Source of the DNA: JAJXXT01 sp963764465
Lineage (GTDB): Bacteria > Pseudomonadota > Alphaproteobacteria > Acetobacterales > Acetobacteraceae
DNA length: 64,000 nt
Assembly (NCBI GenBank): GCA_963764465.1
Contig: CAVXSO010000002.1
Location: 372,001 to 436,000 of the forward strand
Direction: 5' to 3'
This document shows positions 8,238 to 16,342 of the stretch, one piece after another. The position numbers and the translations under genes were made by a program. The first letter of the stretch is position 1; each line of letters opens with the position of its first letter. Below the pieces are notes generated by a model. That model had not been told where the DNA came from. It ran no database searches and saw only the letters and a list, made by a program, of their open reading frames with translations.

Positions 8238-8714
8238 TCAGCAACCCGCCCGCGCGGTCTGTTGCCAGGCAGCCGCGGCCGCGTCGTCTTCCGGCTTCGC
8301 ATCCACCCAGGCGCTCGTGCCGTCGGCGAAATGTTCCTGCTTCCAGAACGGTGCGCTGGTCTTGAGCCAGTCGATGAGGAAACCGGTCGCCGCCAGCGCC
8401 GCAGCACGATGCGCACTTGCCGCCAACACCAGCACGATGCCCTCGCCGGGCACGAGGCGGCCGACGCGGTGGATGACGGTGACGCCGAGAGGCGGCCAGC
8501 GCCGCCCGGCCTCCGCGACGATCCCTTCCAACGCCCGCTCGGTCATGCCGGGATAGTGTTCGAGCGTCATCGCGACGATCTTCCGCCCGCCCGCTTCGTC
8601 GCGCACCGTGCCGATGAAGCAGCCGATACCGCCTATGTCGGGCCGCCCGGCGGTGAGCGCGGAGATTTCCGCCGCGATGTCAAACGGCGCCGTCTGCACC
8701 GCGACGCGGGTCAT
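8238..8714 (-). CDS. moaE: Molybdopterin synthase catalytic subunit MoaE
   Basis: A 158-residue large subunit of molybdopterin synthase, which transfers sulfur from the MoaD thiocarboxylate to precursor Z (cyclic pyranopterin monophosphate). Family marks are G-A/C-x-x-F-x-G-x-V-R near 30-38, L-E-H-Y-P near 51-55, the H-R pair at 102-103, and the catalytic lysines K118 and K125 in L-K-T-S-A-P-F-W-K-Q-E. Length is normal. It lies 12 bases after moaD. The C-terminal tail beyond residue 140 is alanine-rich and variable. Confidence 0.94.
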   Translation of the reverse strand: MTRVAVQTAPFDIAAEISALTAGRPDIGGIGCFIGTVRDEAGGRKIVAMTLEHYPGMTERALEGIVAEAGRRWPPLGVTVIHRVGRLVPGEGIVLVLAASAHRAAALAATGFLIDWLKTSAPFWKQEHFADGTSAWVDAKPEDDAAAAAWQQTARAGC

Positions 8715-8726
8715 GTCGGCCCCGCC

Positions 8727-8993
8727 TCAGCCGCCGGTGACGGGTGGGAAAAACGCCACCTCGTCGCCGGGCCCGATGGCGGTCGAGGGGCTGGCCATCG
8801 CCTGGTTGACCGCGACCCGGACGGTCGGCTGCGCGAGCGAAGCGTAGGCGGGGCCGCGCGCGATCAGGTGCTCGCGCAGCGCGGCGACGGTCGTGACGCC
8901 CGCGGGTAGCGCCAGTCCCTCCTCGGCACGGCCGACGCGCTCGCGCAGCCAGGCGAAGTAGAGGATGCGCAGCTCCGCCACCTGCTGGCCCAC
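8727..8993 (-). CDS. moaD: Molybdopterin synthase sulfur-carrier subunit MoaD
   Basis: An 88-residue ubiquitin-fold sulfur carrier. It ends in the required Gly-Gly, preceded by F-F-P-P-V-T, where MoeB-type adenylation and thiocarboxylation occur. The N-terminus I-L-Y-F-A-W-L-R-E-R-V-G matches MoaD. It works with MoaE, encoded immediately downstream. The upstream lipoprotein gene ends 7 bases before its start. Confidence 0.93.
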   Translation of the reverse strand: MGQQVAELRILYFAWLRERVGRAEEGLALPAGVTTVAALREHLIARGPAYASLAQPTVRVAVNQAMASPSTAIGPGDEVAFFPPVTGG

Positions 8994-9000
8994 CCGCTGC

Positions 9001-9618
9001 CTATTTCGGGGCGTTGACCGTCTGCACGCTGCCGTCCGGCCCGATCAGCGTCAGGGTGCCGTTACCGTTGGAAACGGCGATGCCCTTGGTGCCGTTCGAC
9101 ATCGTGTAGGTGATGACGCCATTGGCGTCAGTGGTCAGGTGCGCCATCCCGTGCGGTGTGGTGACGTCGCCGTTCACCGGCGTCACCTTGTTCAGCGTCG
9201 AAGGCGGCGGTGTGGACGGTGCCGGCGCCGGTGGCATCGTGAGCGGCATGGGCGAGCCGCTGAACGAAGGCGCAGGAGCGGGTGAACCCGGAGCAGAGCC
9301 GGGCCGCGCCGACCCCGTGGGGAGGCCAGGTTCCGGCGGCAGGGTGCCGTTCTGCTGCTCGCGTACGTAGTCCTCGAGGGTCGGCTGCGCCTTCACCGGC
9401 GCGGGCCAGACGTTGCCGGGCTCCGGTTGCAGCGGCGGCATGACCACCCCCTCGCCGCGCACGCGCTTCATGGTCTCGGAGTCGCCTTGCGGGGCGTGCG
9501 GGTTGCCGGCGAGACTATGCGTGGCCTCGATATAGCCAGGGAACCCGTCGAACGGATCGGAGGCGTAAGCGCAGCCTGAAAGCAGCACGGCAAGGCCGAT
9601 CACGGCGATCGGACGCAT
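9001..9618 (-). CDS. Proline-rich putative lipoprotein of unknown function
   Basis: A 205-residue protein with a lipoprotein signal peptide (lipobox L-S-G-C, cysteine near residue 16). The middle, about 90-145, is a Pro/Ala/Ser-rich linker. The last 55 residues form a compact-looking segment rich in G, N, T and V (repeats such as N-G-T and D-G/A-N-G) that suggests short beta strands. The ATG at 9618 follows AAAGGA at good spacing; longer in-frame extension lacks coding character. I do not recognise a family. It sits between mobB and moaD, an unexpected position for an envelope lipoprotein. Confidence 0.72.
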   Translation of the reverse strand: MRPIAVIGLAVLLSGCAYASDPFDGFPGYIEATHSLAGNPHAPQGDSETMKRVRGEGVVMPPLQPEPGNVWPAPVKAQPTLEDYVREQQNGTLPPEPGLPTGSARPGSAPGSPAPAPSFSGSPMPLTMPPAPAPSTPPPSTLNKVTPVNGDVTTPHGMAHLTTDANGVITYTMSNGTKGIAVSNGNGTLTLIGPDGSVQTVNAPK

Positions 9619-9704
9619 CGATGGTCCTTTCCAGAGGGTTCTTCGCCCGCAGTGCCGGCCGGTTGCGCGCGGCTTCCGCAATTTGCCCAAACGGCGGCTG
9701 CTTC

Positions 9705-10214
9705 TCAAGCCATGGTTACCACTTGGCTGATATCCGCCATGCGGTCCACAATCCACTGCGCCACTTTGCCGGGATCGTCGAGTGGCAGCACCGGCAGCAG
9801 GCAACCTGCCAGCGGCCCGGGAGCGGCGACGCCGAGGATGTCCGAACGCCCGGGCCACAGCGGCGGTTTGCCAAGCTCCGGGCGGTGTACCTCGAGCTTC
9901 GGGTGCGGGTGCGACTTGAAGCCCTCCACCAGCACCAGGTCGCAGGGCGAGAGACGCGGCAGCAGCACCTCCAGCACCGGCTCGTTCTCCTCCACCAGCA
10001 GCGCCCAGCGGCGGTCGCCGATGAGCAGAACCTCGTCCGCACCGGCCTCGCGGTGACGGAAACTGTCCTTACCGGGCCGGTCCAGGTCGAAGCCGCGATG
10101 CGCATGCTTGACGGTGGAAACCCTAAGGCCGGCCGCGCGCAGCAGCGGCAGCATGCCGGTGATCAGCGTCGTCTTGCCGCTGCCGGACCAGCCGGCGATA
10201 CCGAGGATGCGCAA
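9705..10214 (-). CDS. mobB: Molybdopterin-guanine dinucleotide biosynthesis protein MobB
   Basis: A 169-residue P-loop GTP-binding adaptor that assists MobA in making the bis-MGD form of molybdenum cofactor. Walker A is G-W-S-G-S-G-K-T-T (8-16). Further MobB marks are V-K-H-A-H-R-G-F-D-L-D near 35-45, G-K-D-S-F-R-H-R-E-A-G-A near 48-59 and L-V-L-V-E-G-F-K near 92-99 (Walker B region). It lies 5 bases after pgsA, in the order pgsA-mobB-lipoprotein-moaD-moaE. Confidence 0.93.
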   Translation of the reverse strand: MRILGIAGWSGSGKTTLITGMLPLLRAAGLRVSTVKHAHRGFDLDRPGKDSFRHREAGADEVLLIGDRRWALLVEENEPVLEVLLPRLSPCDLVLVEGFKSHPHPKLEVHRPELGKPPLWPGRSDILGVAAPGPLAGCLLPVLPLDDPGKVAQWIVDRMADISQVVTMA

Positions 10215-10219
10215 GGGCG

Positions 10220-10819
10220 TCAGTCCCGCCGGGCGGAATCGTCGGGGGCCGCGGTGGAGGCGTGCCGCAGCCCGGTGGTGAGGTAGTCCCAGCCGGTGAC
10301 CAGCGTGAACAGGGCGGAGATCCAGAGCATCCCCTCACCAATGAAAGCGACGGGCAGGAAGCCAAGATGCAGCAGCACCGCCGTGGGCTGGCCCGCGAGA
10401 AGGGTACCGAGTGCCCCCATCTGGAACCCCGTCTTCCATTTCGCAAGCCGGGTTACCGGTAGCCTGGCGCGGATTTCCGCGAGGTATTCGCGCAGGCCCG
10501 AGACCAGGATCTCGCGCAGCATGATCACGACCGCGGGGTAGAGGCCGGCCGCCGAGAGCTTGCCGGTGCCGACCAGCATCATCAGCGCCGCGCCGACGAG
10601 CAGCTTGTCGGCGATGGGGTCCAGCATGCGGCCGAGGTCCGAGGTCTGACGCCGGTCACGGGCCAGTTTGCCGTCGAAGTAATCAGTGATGGCTGCGGCC
10701 GCGAATACCAGGCACGCGGCGAGGTGCGCGCTCGGCGCATCCAGCGCGGCGAGAGTCACCAGCGCGGGGATCGCGGCAATGCGCGACAAGGTCAGGATGT
10801 TCGGCAGGTCCGTGAGCAT
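10220..10819 (-). CDS. pgsA: CDP-diacylglycerol-glycerol-3-phosphate 3-phosphatidyltransferase
   Basis: A 199-residue inner-membrane enzyme that makes phosphatidylglycerophosphate, the first committed step to phosphatidylglycerol and cardiolipin. The CDP-alcohol phosphatidyltransferase motif is complete: D49-G50-x2-A53-R54-x8-G63-x3-D67-x3-D71. The N-terminus P-N-I-L-T-L-S-R is characteristic, and several hydrophobic segments follow. The ATG at 10819 gives the expected length. It appears to head the leftward molybdenum-cofactor cluster. Confidence 0.92.
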   Translation of the reverse strand: MLTDLPNILTLSRIAAIPALVTLAALDAPSAHLAACLVFAAAAITDYFDGKLARDRRQTSDLGRMLDPIADKLLVGAALMMLVGTGKLSAAGLYPAVVIMLREILVSGLREYLAEIRARLPVTRLAKWKTGFQMGALGTLLAGQPTAVLLHLGFLPVAFIGEGMLWISALFTLVTGWDYLTTGLRHASTAAPDDSARRD

Positions 10820-10918
10820 GGCTGGCCGGTATAGACCGCGCGCCGCCGGCGGGGAAACGGTCAGGAATCGCCGAACGGCATGGGACGTGCCAGCATTGAT
10901 CGGCAGCGGGACCAGGCG

Positions 10919-12718
10919 ATGGCACAGGACGGGCCGGTCATGATCGAGATGAGTGGCGTCGAGAAGTGGTTCGGCGCCTTCCGCGCCCTGGCCGGCATCG
11001 ACCTCTCGGTGCACGCGGGTGAGCGCATCGTGCTGTGCGGTCCCTCGGGCTCCGGCAAATCGACGCTCATCCGCTGCATCAACCAGCTCGAGACCGCCGA
11101 TAAGGGGCGGATCGTGGTCGACGGGATCGAACTCGGCAGGCACAACGCCCGCGCCGTCGATGCGATTCGGCGCGAGGTCGGCATGGTGTTCCAGCAGTTC
11201 AACCTGTTTCCGCACCTGACGGTGCTGGAAAATTGCACGCTGGCGCCGATGCACGTCCGCCGGACACCGCGCGCCGAGGCCGTGGCCGTGGCGCGGCGGC
11301 TGTTGGAACGCGTCCATGTGGCAGATCAGGCAGATAAGTACCCTTCCCAGCTGTCAGGCGGGCAGCAGCAGCGCGTCGCGATCGCGCGGGCGCTGTGCAT
11401 GGGGCCGAAGGTGATGCTGTTCGACGAGCCCACCTCCGCGCTCGATCCCGAGATGGTCAAGGAGGTGCTGGACACGATGATCGCGCTTGCGGGCGATGGG
11501 ATGACGATGATCTGCGTCACGCACGAGATGGGCTTCGCGCGGCAGGTGGCGGACCGCGTGATCTTCATGGCGCAGGGCGAGATCATCGAGCAGGCGCCGC
11601 CGGAGCGGTTCTTCACCGCGCCGGAGCACGAGCGTACCAGGCGCTTCCTCGGCGAGATCCTGGGCATTAAGGCCGGGGGCGCGATGATCACGGTCGCGAT
11701 CGGGGTCATCGGCGCTGGGCTGATCGGGCGGCGCCATGCTGAGCACATCGTCGCCTGCCCCGGCGCGCACCTCGCCGGCATCGCCGATCCCGCGCCGGGC
11801 GCGCGTGAACTGGCCGCTTCGCTTGGCTGCCCCTGGTTCGAACATCCCGCGGCGCTTCTCGCGGCGCGGCCGGACGGCGTGATCGTTGCCACGCCCAACG
11901 TGCTGCACGAGGCGCAGGGTATGGCCGCGATCGAGGCAGGCATCCCGGTGCTGGTCGAGAAGCCACTGGCGCACGACGCGCAGGCGGCCGCTCGGCTTGT
12001 CAAGGCGGCACGTGCCGCGGGGGTGGCACTGCTGGTCGGGCATCATCGCCGCCACAACCCGCGCGTGGCGGCGGCGCGGGCGGCGATTGCTTCCGGGCGG
12101 CTCGGCCGCGTCGTCGCGGTGCATGGCAGCTGCTGGTTCCACAAGCCGGCCGCCTATTTCGAGGCGGCCTGGCGGCGGCTGCCTGGGGCCGGGCCGATCC
12201 TGATCAACATGGTGCACGACGTGGATCTGCTGCGCCATCTGGTGGGCGAGATCGAAGCGGTGCAGGCGCTGACGAGTTCCGCTGTTCGCGGTCACGCGGT
12301 GGAGGACAGCGCCGTGGTGCTGCTGCGCTTCGCCGGTGGCGCGCTGGGCACGCTGACGCTTTCGGACACGATCGCGAGCCCGTGGAGCTGGGAGCTGACG
12401 AGCGGCGAGAACGCTGCCTATCCGCGCACCGGCGAGACCAGCCTCATGATCGGCGGCACCGAGGCTTCGCTCGCGCTGCCGCAGTTGGCACTTTGGCGGC
12501 ACGACGGCGCGCCGGACTGGATGCACGGGATCGGCGCGACGGCGCTCGCGGTGAAGGACGCCGACCCGCTAGCCCGCCAGATCCTGCAATTCCGCGCCGT
12601 GATCCTGGGCGAGGCGGCGCCGCTGGTGCCGGGCGAGGAGGGACTGGCGACGCTGCGCGCGATCGAGGCGATCACGCTTGCGGCGCGCGGCGGAAGCGTG
12701 GTGGAGGTCGGCCTATGA
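10919..12718 (+). CDS. Fusion: polar amino acid-type ABC transporter ATPase + Gfo/Idh/MocA oxidoreductase
   Basis: One open frame of 599 codons joins two normally separate proteins. Residues 1-250 are a GlnQ/HisP-type ABC ATPase: Walker A G-P-S-G-S-G-K-S-T (41-49), Q-loop Q92, signature L-S-G-G-Q (145-149), Walker B ending D169-E170, switch His202. Residues 256-599 are a dinucleotide-dependent Gfo/Idh/MocA dehydrogenase: G-V-I-G-A-G-L-I-G, the E-K-P motif, and G-H-H-R-R-H-N-P. The junction I-K-A-G-G-A-M has no stop, and an internal ATG (11684) could start the second domain alone. No permease or binding protein is adjacent. The start is uncertain (10880, 10919 or 10940). The stop overlaps the next gene's ATG. 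Confidence 0.85.
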   Translation: MAQDGPVMIEMSGVEKWFGAFRALAGIDLSVHAGERIVLCGPSGSGKSTLIRCINQLETADKGRIVVDGIELGRHNARAVDAIRREVGMVFQQFNLFPHLTVLENCTLAPMHVRRTPRAEAVAVARRLLERVHVADQADKYPSQLSGGQQQRVAIARALCMGPKVMLFDEPTSALDPEMVKEVLDTMIALAGDGMTMICVTHEMGFARQVADRVIFMAQGEIIEQAPPERFFTAPEHERTRRFLGEILGIKAGGAMITVAIGVIGAGLIGRRHAEHIVACPGAHLAGIADPAPGARELAASLGCPWFEHPAALLAARPDGVIVATPNVLHEAQGMAAIEAGIPVLVEKPLAHDAQAAARLVKAARAAGVALLVGHHRRHNPRVAAARAAIASGRLGRVVAVHGSCWFHKPAAYFEAAWRRLPGAGPILINMVHDVDLLRHLVGEIEAVQALTSSAVRGHAVEDSAVVLLRFAGGALGTLTLSDTIASPWSWELTSGENAAYPRTGETSLMIGGTEASLALPQLALWRHDGAPDWMHGIGATALAVKDADPLARQILQFRAVILGEAAPLVPGEEGLATLRAIEAITLAARGGSVVEVGL

Positions 12719-13548
12719 TTAGCGGACACACGCGCTTCATCGCGCATCTCGGCTACCCCACCACGACCTTCAAGGCGCCAATGGTCTACAACCCGTATTT
12801 CGAGAGCATCGGCCTCGATGCGATCGTGGTGCCGATGGGGGTGGAGGCGGAGACCTACCCGGCGCTGCTGCGGCCATTGCTCGCGGCCCGCAACATTATC
12901 GGCGCGCTGATCACCATGCCGCTCAAGGTCGCGACGATCGGCCTGGTGGACGAGGTTTCCCCGACGGCGCAGATCGCCGGCTCGGCGAACGCAGTGAAGC
13001 GGCTGGTGGATGGCCGGCTCGCGGCCGACATGTTCGATGGCGAGGGATTCGTCGGTGGCGTGCGGCGACATGGCCGCGCCATCGAGAGCGCCTCGGTGCT
13101 GGTGGTGGGCTGCGGCGGCGTAGGCTCTGCCATCGCGGGTTCCTTCGCGAAGGCGGGGGCTGGGCGGCTGGCCCTGTTCGACGTCAATACCGTGAGCGCC
13201 CAGGCGCTGGCGGGACGGCTCGCGGCTCACTACCCCGCGCTCGCGGTCACGGTCGGGGCCAACGATCCCGTGGGGTTCGACATCGTGGTCAACGCGACGC
13301 CGCTTGGCATGCGCGAGGACGACCCTTTGCCATTCGATCCCGCACGGCTCGATCCGGCGACCTTCGTGGGCGAGGTGGTGATGAAAGCCGAGCACACGAA
13401 GCTGCTGCGCGCGGCGCTGGCGCGAGGCTGCGCGGTACAGGTGGGCACGGACATGCTGTTCGAGCAGATCCCGGCCTATCTCGACTTCTTCGGCCTGCCG
13501 GTCACCACGCCGGAGAATCTGCGGGCGTTGGCGCGCATCGCGTACTGA
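12715..13548 (+). CDS. Shikimate dehydrogenase-like NAD(P)-dependent oxidoreductase
   Basis: A 277-residue protein of the AroE/quinate-shikimate dehydrogenase family. The substrate domain has I-T-M-P-L-K with the likely catalytic Lys71 and an Asp108 in M-F-D-G-E-G-F; canonical AroE has N-x-T-x-P-x-K and N-T-D-G, so the substrate-binding residues differ. The nucleotide-binding loop is G-C-G-G-V-G-S-A (132-139). N-A-T-P-L-G-M near 200 and a C-terminal Q-I-P-A-Y-L-D-F-F-G segment are also typical. ATG overlaps the fusion gene's stop by 4 bases. The context (oxidoreductase partner, transporter ATPase) and altered motif suggest catabolism of a polyol or quinate-like compound rather than the core shikimate pathway. 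Confidence 0.82.
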   Translation: MISGHTRFIAHLGYPTTTFKAPMVYNPYFESIGLDAIVVPMGVEAETYPALLRPLLAARNIIGALITMPLKVATIGLVDEVSPTAQIAGSANAVKRLVDGRLAADMFDGEGFVGGVRRHGRAIESASVLVVGCGGVGSAIAGSFAKAGAGRLALFDVNTVSAQALAGRLAAHYPALAVTVGANDPVGFDIVVNATPLGMREDDPLPFDPARLDPATFVGEVVMKAEHTKLLRAALARGCAVQVGTDMLFEQIPAYLDFFGLPVTTPENLRALARIAY

Positions 13549-13559
13549 CCCGGAATGGG

Positions 13560-13573
13560 TTGATCGAAATCAA
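13560..13573 (+). promoter_or_regulatory. Consensus FNR/FixK-type box
   Basis: TTGAT and ATCAA separated by four bases (CGAA), a perfect match to the FNR-family consensus TTGAT-N4-ATCAA. A -10-like TATAGC lies at 13594-13599, which puts a start site near 13606-13608 and centres the box close to -41, the class II activation position. The downstream gene is the DksA-like protein. The box begins 11 bases after the dehydrogenase stop codon. Confidence 0.7.
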
Positions 13574-13632
13574 GGCGGCATCCAGGCGGGCGTTATAGCT
13601 TGCCTGTCATTCCGGTACTCGGGAGGGTCATC

Positions 13633-14037
13633 ATGTCCAAAGCAGCGCATCATGCCGCAGCGCAGCGTCGTGCGCGTGAGGAGGATCTCACGCCCGCGAT
13701 GATCGAGGAATTCCGCGCGCGTCTGCTGGCGATGAAGGCGGATATCGTGCACCGCATCCACGCCGAGCCGCCGGTGGTGGCGCGTGCCGCGCGCGAGGGC
13801 GACCTCGCCGACCAGGCCAACGCTGATCTCGATTTCGAACAGGAGGCGGAGGAGCGGCGGCGCGAGCACCGGGAATTGGCGGAAATCGAGCGCGCGCTTG
13901 CCCGGATCGAGAACGGCACCTACGGCATTTGTGCCATCACCGGCGAGCCGATCGGGCTGCGCCGTCTGCAGGCCAATCCGACGGCCACACTTTCCCTCGC
14001 GGCACAGGAACAGCGCGAGAATCGCGCCGGTCGGTGA
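13633..14037 (+). CDS. TraR/DksA-family protein lacking zinc-finger cysteines
   Basis: A 134-residue DksA-like protein, expected to bind RNA polymerase through its secondary channel. A long helical/coiled-coil region (about 17-95) carries the tip motif D57-x-x-D60-x-A62. The finger region starts Y-G-I-C-A-I-T-G-E-P-I-G, but of the four zinc positions only Cys100 remains; the others read Thr103, Ser121 and Ala124, so zinc binding looks lost. The ATG at 13633 is preceded by GGGAGG with 6 bases between. A consensus FNR/FixK box lies 59 bases upstream, suggesting induction at low oxygen. Confidence 0.85.
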   Translation: MSKAAHHAAAQRRAREEDLTPAMIEEFRARLLAMKADIVHRIHAEPPVVARAAREGDLADQANADLDFEQEAEERRREHRELAEIERALARIENGTYGICAITGEPIGLRRLQANPTATLSLAAQEQRENRAGR

Positions 14038-14085
14038 TCCCGGTCGCTGATCCCGGTCACTGACTGAGATCGCTGACTGGGCGCA

Positions 14086-15207
14086 CTAATCCAGAATGGC
14101 GGCGTGGACGAAGTTGCTGACCACGTCGAGGCGTTCGCTGTGCCAGGGGTCCGGAACGCGGCAGTTGGTGAGATAGGCAAAGGAGACGCCTGACTCCGGG
14201 TCTGCCCAGCAATAGGAACTGCCGACGCCGCCGTGGCCGAATGTGGTGGGCGAGGCGAAGCTGCCGAGACCGCGGATGCTCGGCTCGTGCCCGCGCAGAT
14301 GCGGACCGATGCCGCGATGCATCGGCATGCCCATGTAGGCGTCCACCATGTCCCCGGTCCAATCGCGGATGGCGTAGGCGAGTGTCCGTGGCCCGGCGAA
14401 GCGCTTTTTGCCGAGCGCGCCGCCACCAAGCAGCGCCTGATAGAAGGCAGCCATGCCGGCCGCGGTCGCGTAGCCACCCGCACCAGGTACGCCGGCGCGA
14501 CGCCAGGCGGCGGAGTTCACCTCGGCGATTGGAGGCATGCTGCCGTCCGCCAGTTCGTGCATGTCCGCGGCGCGGGCGTGCAGCTTCGGCGCGAGGCCGA
14601 CGTGAATCGCGTCATCGAGACCGAGCCGCCTGAGCACGCGCTCACGGATGACGTCGCGGAAATCCTGGCCGGTCAGAGCCTCCATCAGGACCGCCGCGGT
14701 CCAGTGCGCCGAGGTGCCGTGGTAATGCAGGCGCGAACCAGGCGACCATTCCAGGGTGAAGCTGCACACCGCCTCGCGCATCACGGCGTGATCGTTCCAG
14801 CCCGCCGGCGGCATGACCGCCGAAGGAAAGCCGCCACGGTGGGTTAGCAGTTGCAGCACCGTAACCTCGCCCTTGCCGTTGCGAGCGAATTCCGGGACGT
14901 GTTTCGCGACCGGATCGGTGAAGCGGAACAGGCCTTCCTCGGCTAGCGCCCAGAGTGCGGCGGCGGTGATCACCTTGGTATTGGAATAAAGCAGCCACAG
15001 CGTCTCCGGCGTCGCTTTGCGGCCCGCGGCGGCGTTGCCGAACACCGACGAGCGGGCAAGCTTGCCGTTACGCGCGATGGCGAAGCTGGCACCGGGGTAA
15101 ATGCCGTCCGCGATGTGCCGCTCGATCAGCCGTTCCAGGGCCGCAACCGGTTCCTCGCGCAGCCCCGCATCCTTGAGGGTGGTTTTCGGCAGGACGGTTT
15201 CGGCCAT
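14086..15207 (-). CDS. Serine hydrolase, beta-lactamase class C/esterase family
   Basis: A 373-residue protein of the beta-lactamase-related family (penicillin-binding-protein fold). The nucleophile motif S-x-x-K is S75-N-T-K78; a Tyr in L-H-Y-H-G-T-S (near 160-166) occupies the YxN position; H-G-G-V-G-S-S near 327 stands for the KTG box, as in class C-like esterases and EstB. No obvious signal peptide, so probably a cytoplasmic esterase or peptidase-like enzyme rather than a resistance beta-lactamase. It is divergent from the TRAP transporter operon across 83 bases. Confidence 0.85.
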   Translation of the reverse strand: MAETVLPKTTLKDAGLREEPVAALERLIERHIADGIYPGASFAIARNGKLARSSVFGNAAAGRKATPETLWLLYSNTKVITAAALWALAEEGLFRFTDPVAKHVPEFARNGKGEVTVLQLLTHRGGFPSAVMPPAGWNDHAVMREAVCSFTLEWSPGSRLHYHGTSAHWTAAVLMEALTGQDFRDVIRERVLRRLGLDDAIHVGLAPKLHARAADMHELADGSMPPIAEVNSAAWRRAGVPGAGGYATAAGMAAFYQALLGGGALGKKRFAGPRTLAYAIRDWTGDMVDAYMGMPMHRGIGPHLRGHEPSIRGLGSFASPTTFGHGGVGSSYCWADPESGVSFAYLTNCRVPDPWHSERLDVVSNFVHAAILD

Positions 15208-15290
15208 CGTTTCTCTCCCTGGCTGGCTACGCCATCTTGCACCGCCCTCGGGAATCCGCCAGCCTCGCGGCAAGTTTGGGAGAAACATCC

Positions 15291-16316
15291 ATGCGCACGT
15301 CGCTTCTTGCCGCCTGCGCGCTTGTGGCGGCTGGGCTGGCCGGTACGGCGCACGCCGCCGATCCACACGTCCAGCTCAAGCTGTCCCATTGGGTGCCGCC
15401 GTCGCACCCGTTGCAGGCGGCAATCCAGGACTGGGCTGATTCCGTGAAGAAGGATTCCGGTGGCACCATCACCTCTGCCATCTTTCCGGCCGAGCAGCTC
15501 GGCAAAGCCTTCGACCATTACGACATGGCGCGCGATGGCATCGCGGACTTCGCGTACGTGAACCCCGGCTATCAGCCCGGACGCTTTCCCATCATCGCCG
15601 CCGGCGAGTTGCCGTTCCTGTTCAAGGACGGTCATACAGGGACCGAGGCGGTGGACGCGTGGTACCGACAGTACGCGGCGCGCGAGATGCCGGACGTGCA
15701 TTTCTGTTTCGCCTTCGTCCACGACCCAGGCACGCTGCATTCGCGCGTGAAGATCACGGTGCCGGGCGATATCAAGGGGCTGAAGATCCGCCCCGCGGAT
15801 GGAACGCTCGGGACCTGGGTCACGGAACTTGGGGGCACCAACATCCAGGCCTCGGCCCCAGGTGCCCGCGACGTGCTGGCGCGCGGGGTCGCGGATGGTA
15901 TCTTCTTCCCCTGGGGTTCGACGGTGCTGTTCGGTATCGACAAGGTGGTGAAGTACTCGATCGACGTGCCGATGTACGTCACCACCTTCGTCTGGGTGAT
16001 GAACAAGGCGAAGTATGAGTCGCTGGCGCCCGACCAGAAAAAGGTGATCGACAACCATTGCACCACGGCCTGGGCGGAACGTTTCGCGGGGCCTTGGGCC
16101 GATTTCGAGCATGCGGGGCGCGCCAAGATGGCCGCCGAACCCGGCCACGTGATGACCGAGCTGACGCCGGCGCAGCTCAAGGACTGGCAGGATTCCGCAC
16201 AGCCGCTGCACAAGGCATGGGCCGATGGCGTCACGAAGAAGGGGCTCGATCCCAACAAGGTCTGGGCCGATCTCGAGGCCGCGATCAAGCAGTACAAGGC
16301 CGGTTATGGCGGCTGA
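15291..16316 (+). CDS. TRAP transporter substrate-binding protein, DctP family
   Basis: A 341-residue periplasmic solute-binding protein with a cleavable signal peptide (cleavage after A-H-A, residue 22). The mature part begins with L-K-L-S-H-W-V-P-P-S-H-P and shows F-P-A-E-Q-L-G-K, typical of DctP proteins, and a conserved Arg in L-K-I-R-P-A-D-G near 168 that usually pairs with the substrate carboxylate. It delivers an organic acid to the DctQM permease encoded just downstream. An FAD-linked hydroxy-acid dehydrogenase after the permease suggests a 2-hydroxy-acid as substrate. Confidence 0.9.
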   Translation: MRTSLLAACALVAAGLAGTAHAADPHVQLKLSHWVPPSHPLQAAIQDWADSVKKDSGGTITSAIFPAEQLGKAFDHYDMARDGIADFAYVNPGYQPGRFPIIAAGELPFLFKDGHTGTEAVDAWYRQYAAREMPDVHFCFAFVHDPGTLHSRVKITVPGDIKGLKIRPADGTLGTWVTELGGTNIQASAPGARDVLARGVADGIFFPWGSTVLFGIDKVVKYSIDVPMYVTTFVWVMNKAKYESLAPDQKKVIDNHCTTAWAERFAGPWADFEHAGRAKMAAEPGHVMTELTPAQLKDWQDSAQPLHKAWADGVTKKGLDPNKVWADLEAAIKQYKAGYGG

Positions 16317-16342
16317 CCCGTCGCCGCGATGGATCGCCTGAG

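Noticed and set aside
9619..9858. N-terminal extension of the Pro-rich lipoprotein gene
   Set aside because: The extension is basic, without a signal peptide, and overlaps mobB; the ATG at 9618 has a good ribosome-binding site and begins a proper lipoprotein signal.
14031..14080. Short imperfect direct repeats (CGGTCGCTGATCC-like) after the DksA-like gene
   Set aside because: Only about three degenerate copies of roughly 13 bases; too short and irregular for a CRISPR or an integration site, probably local slippage.
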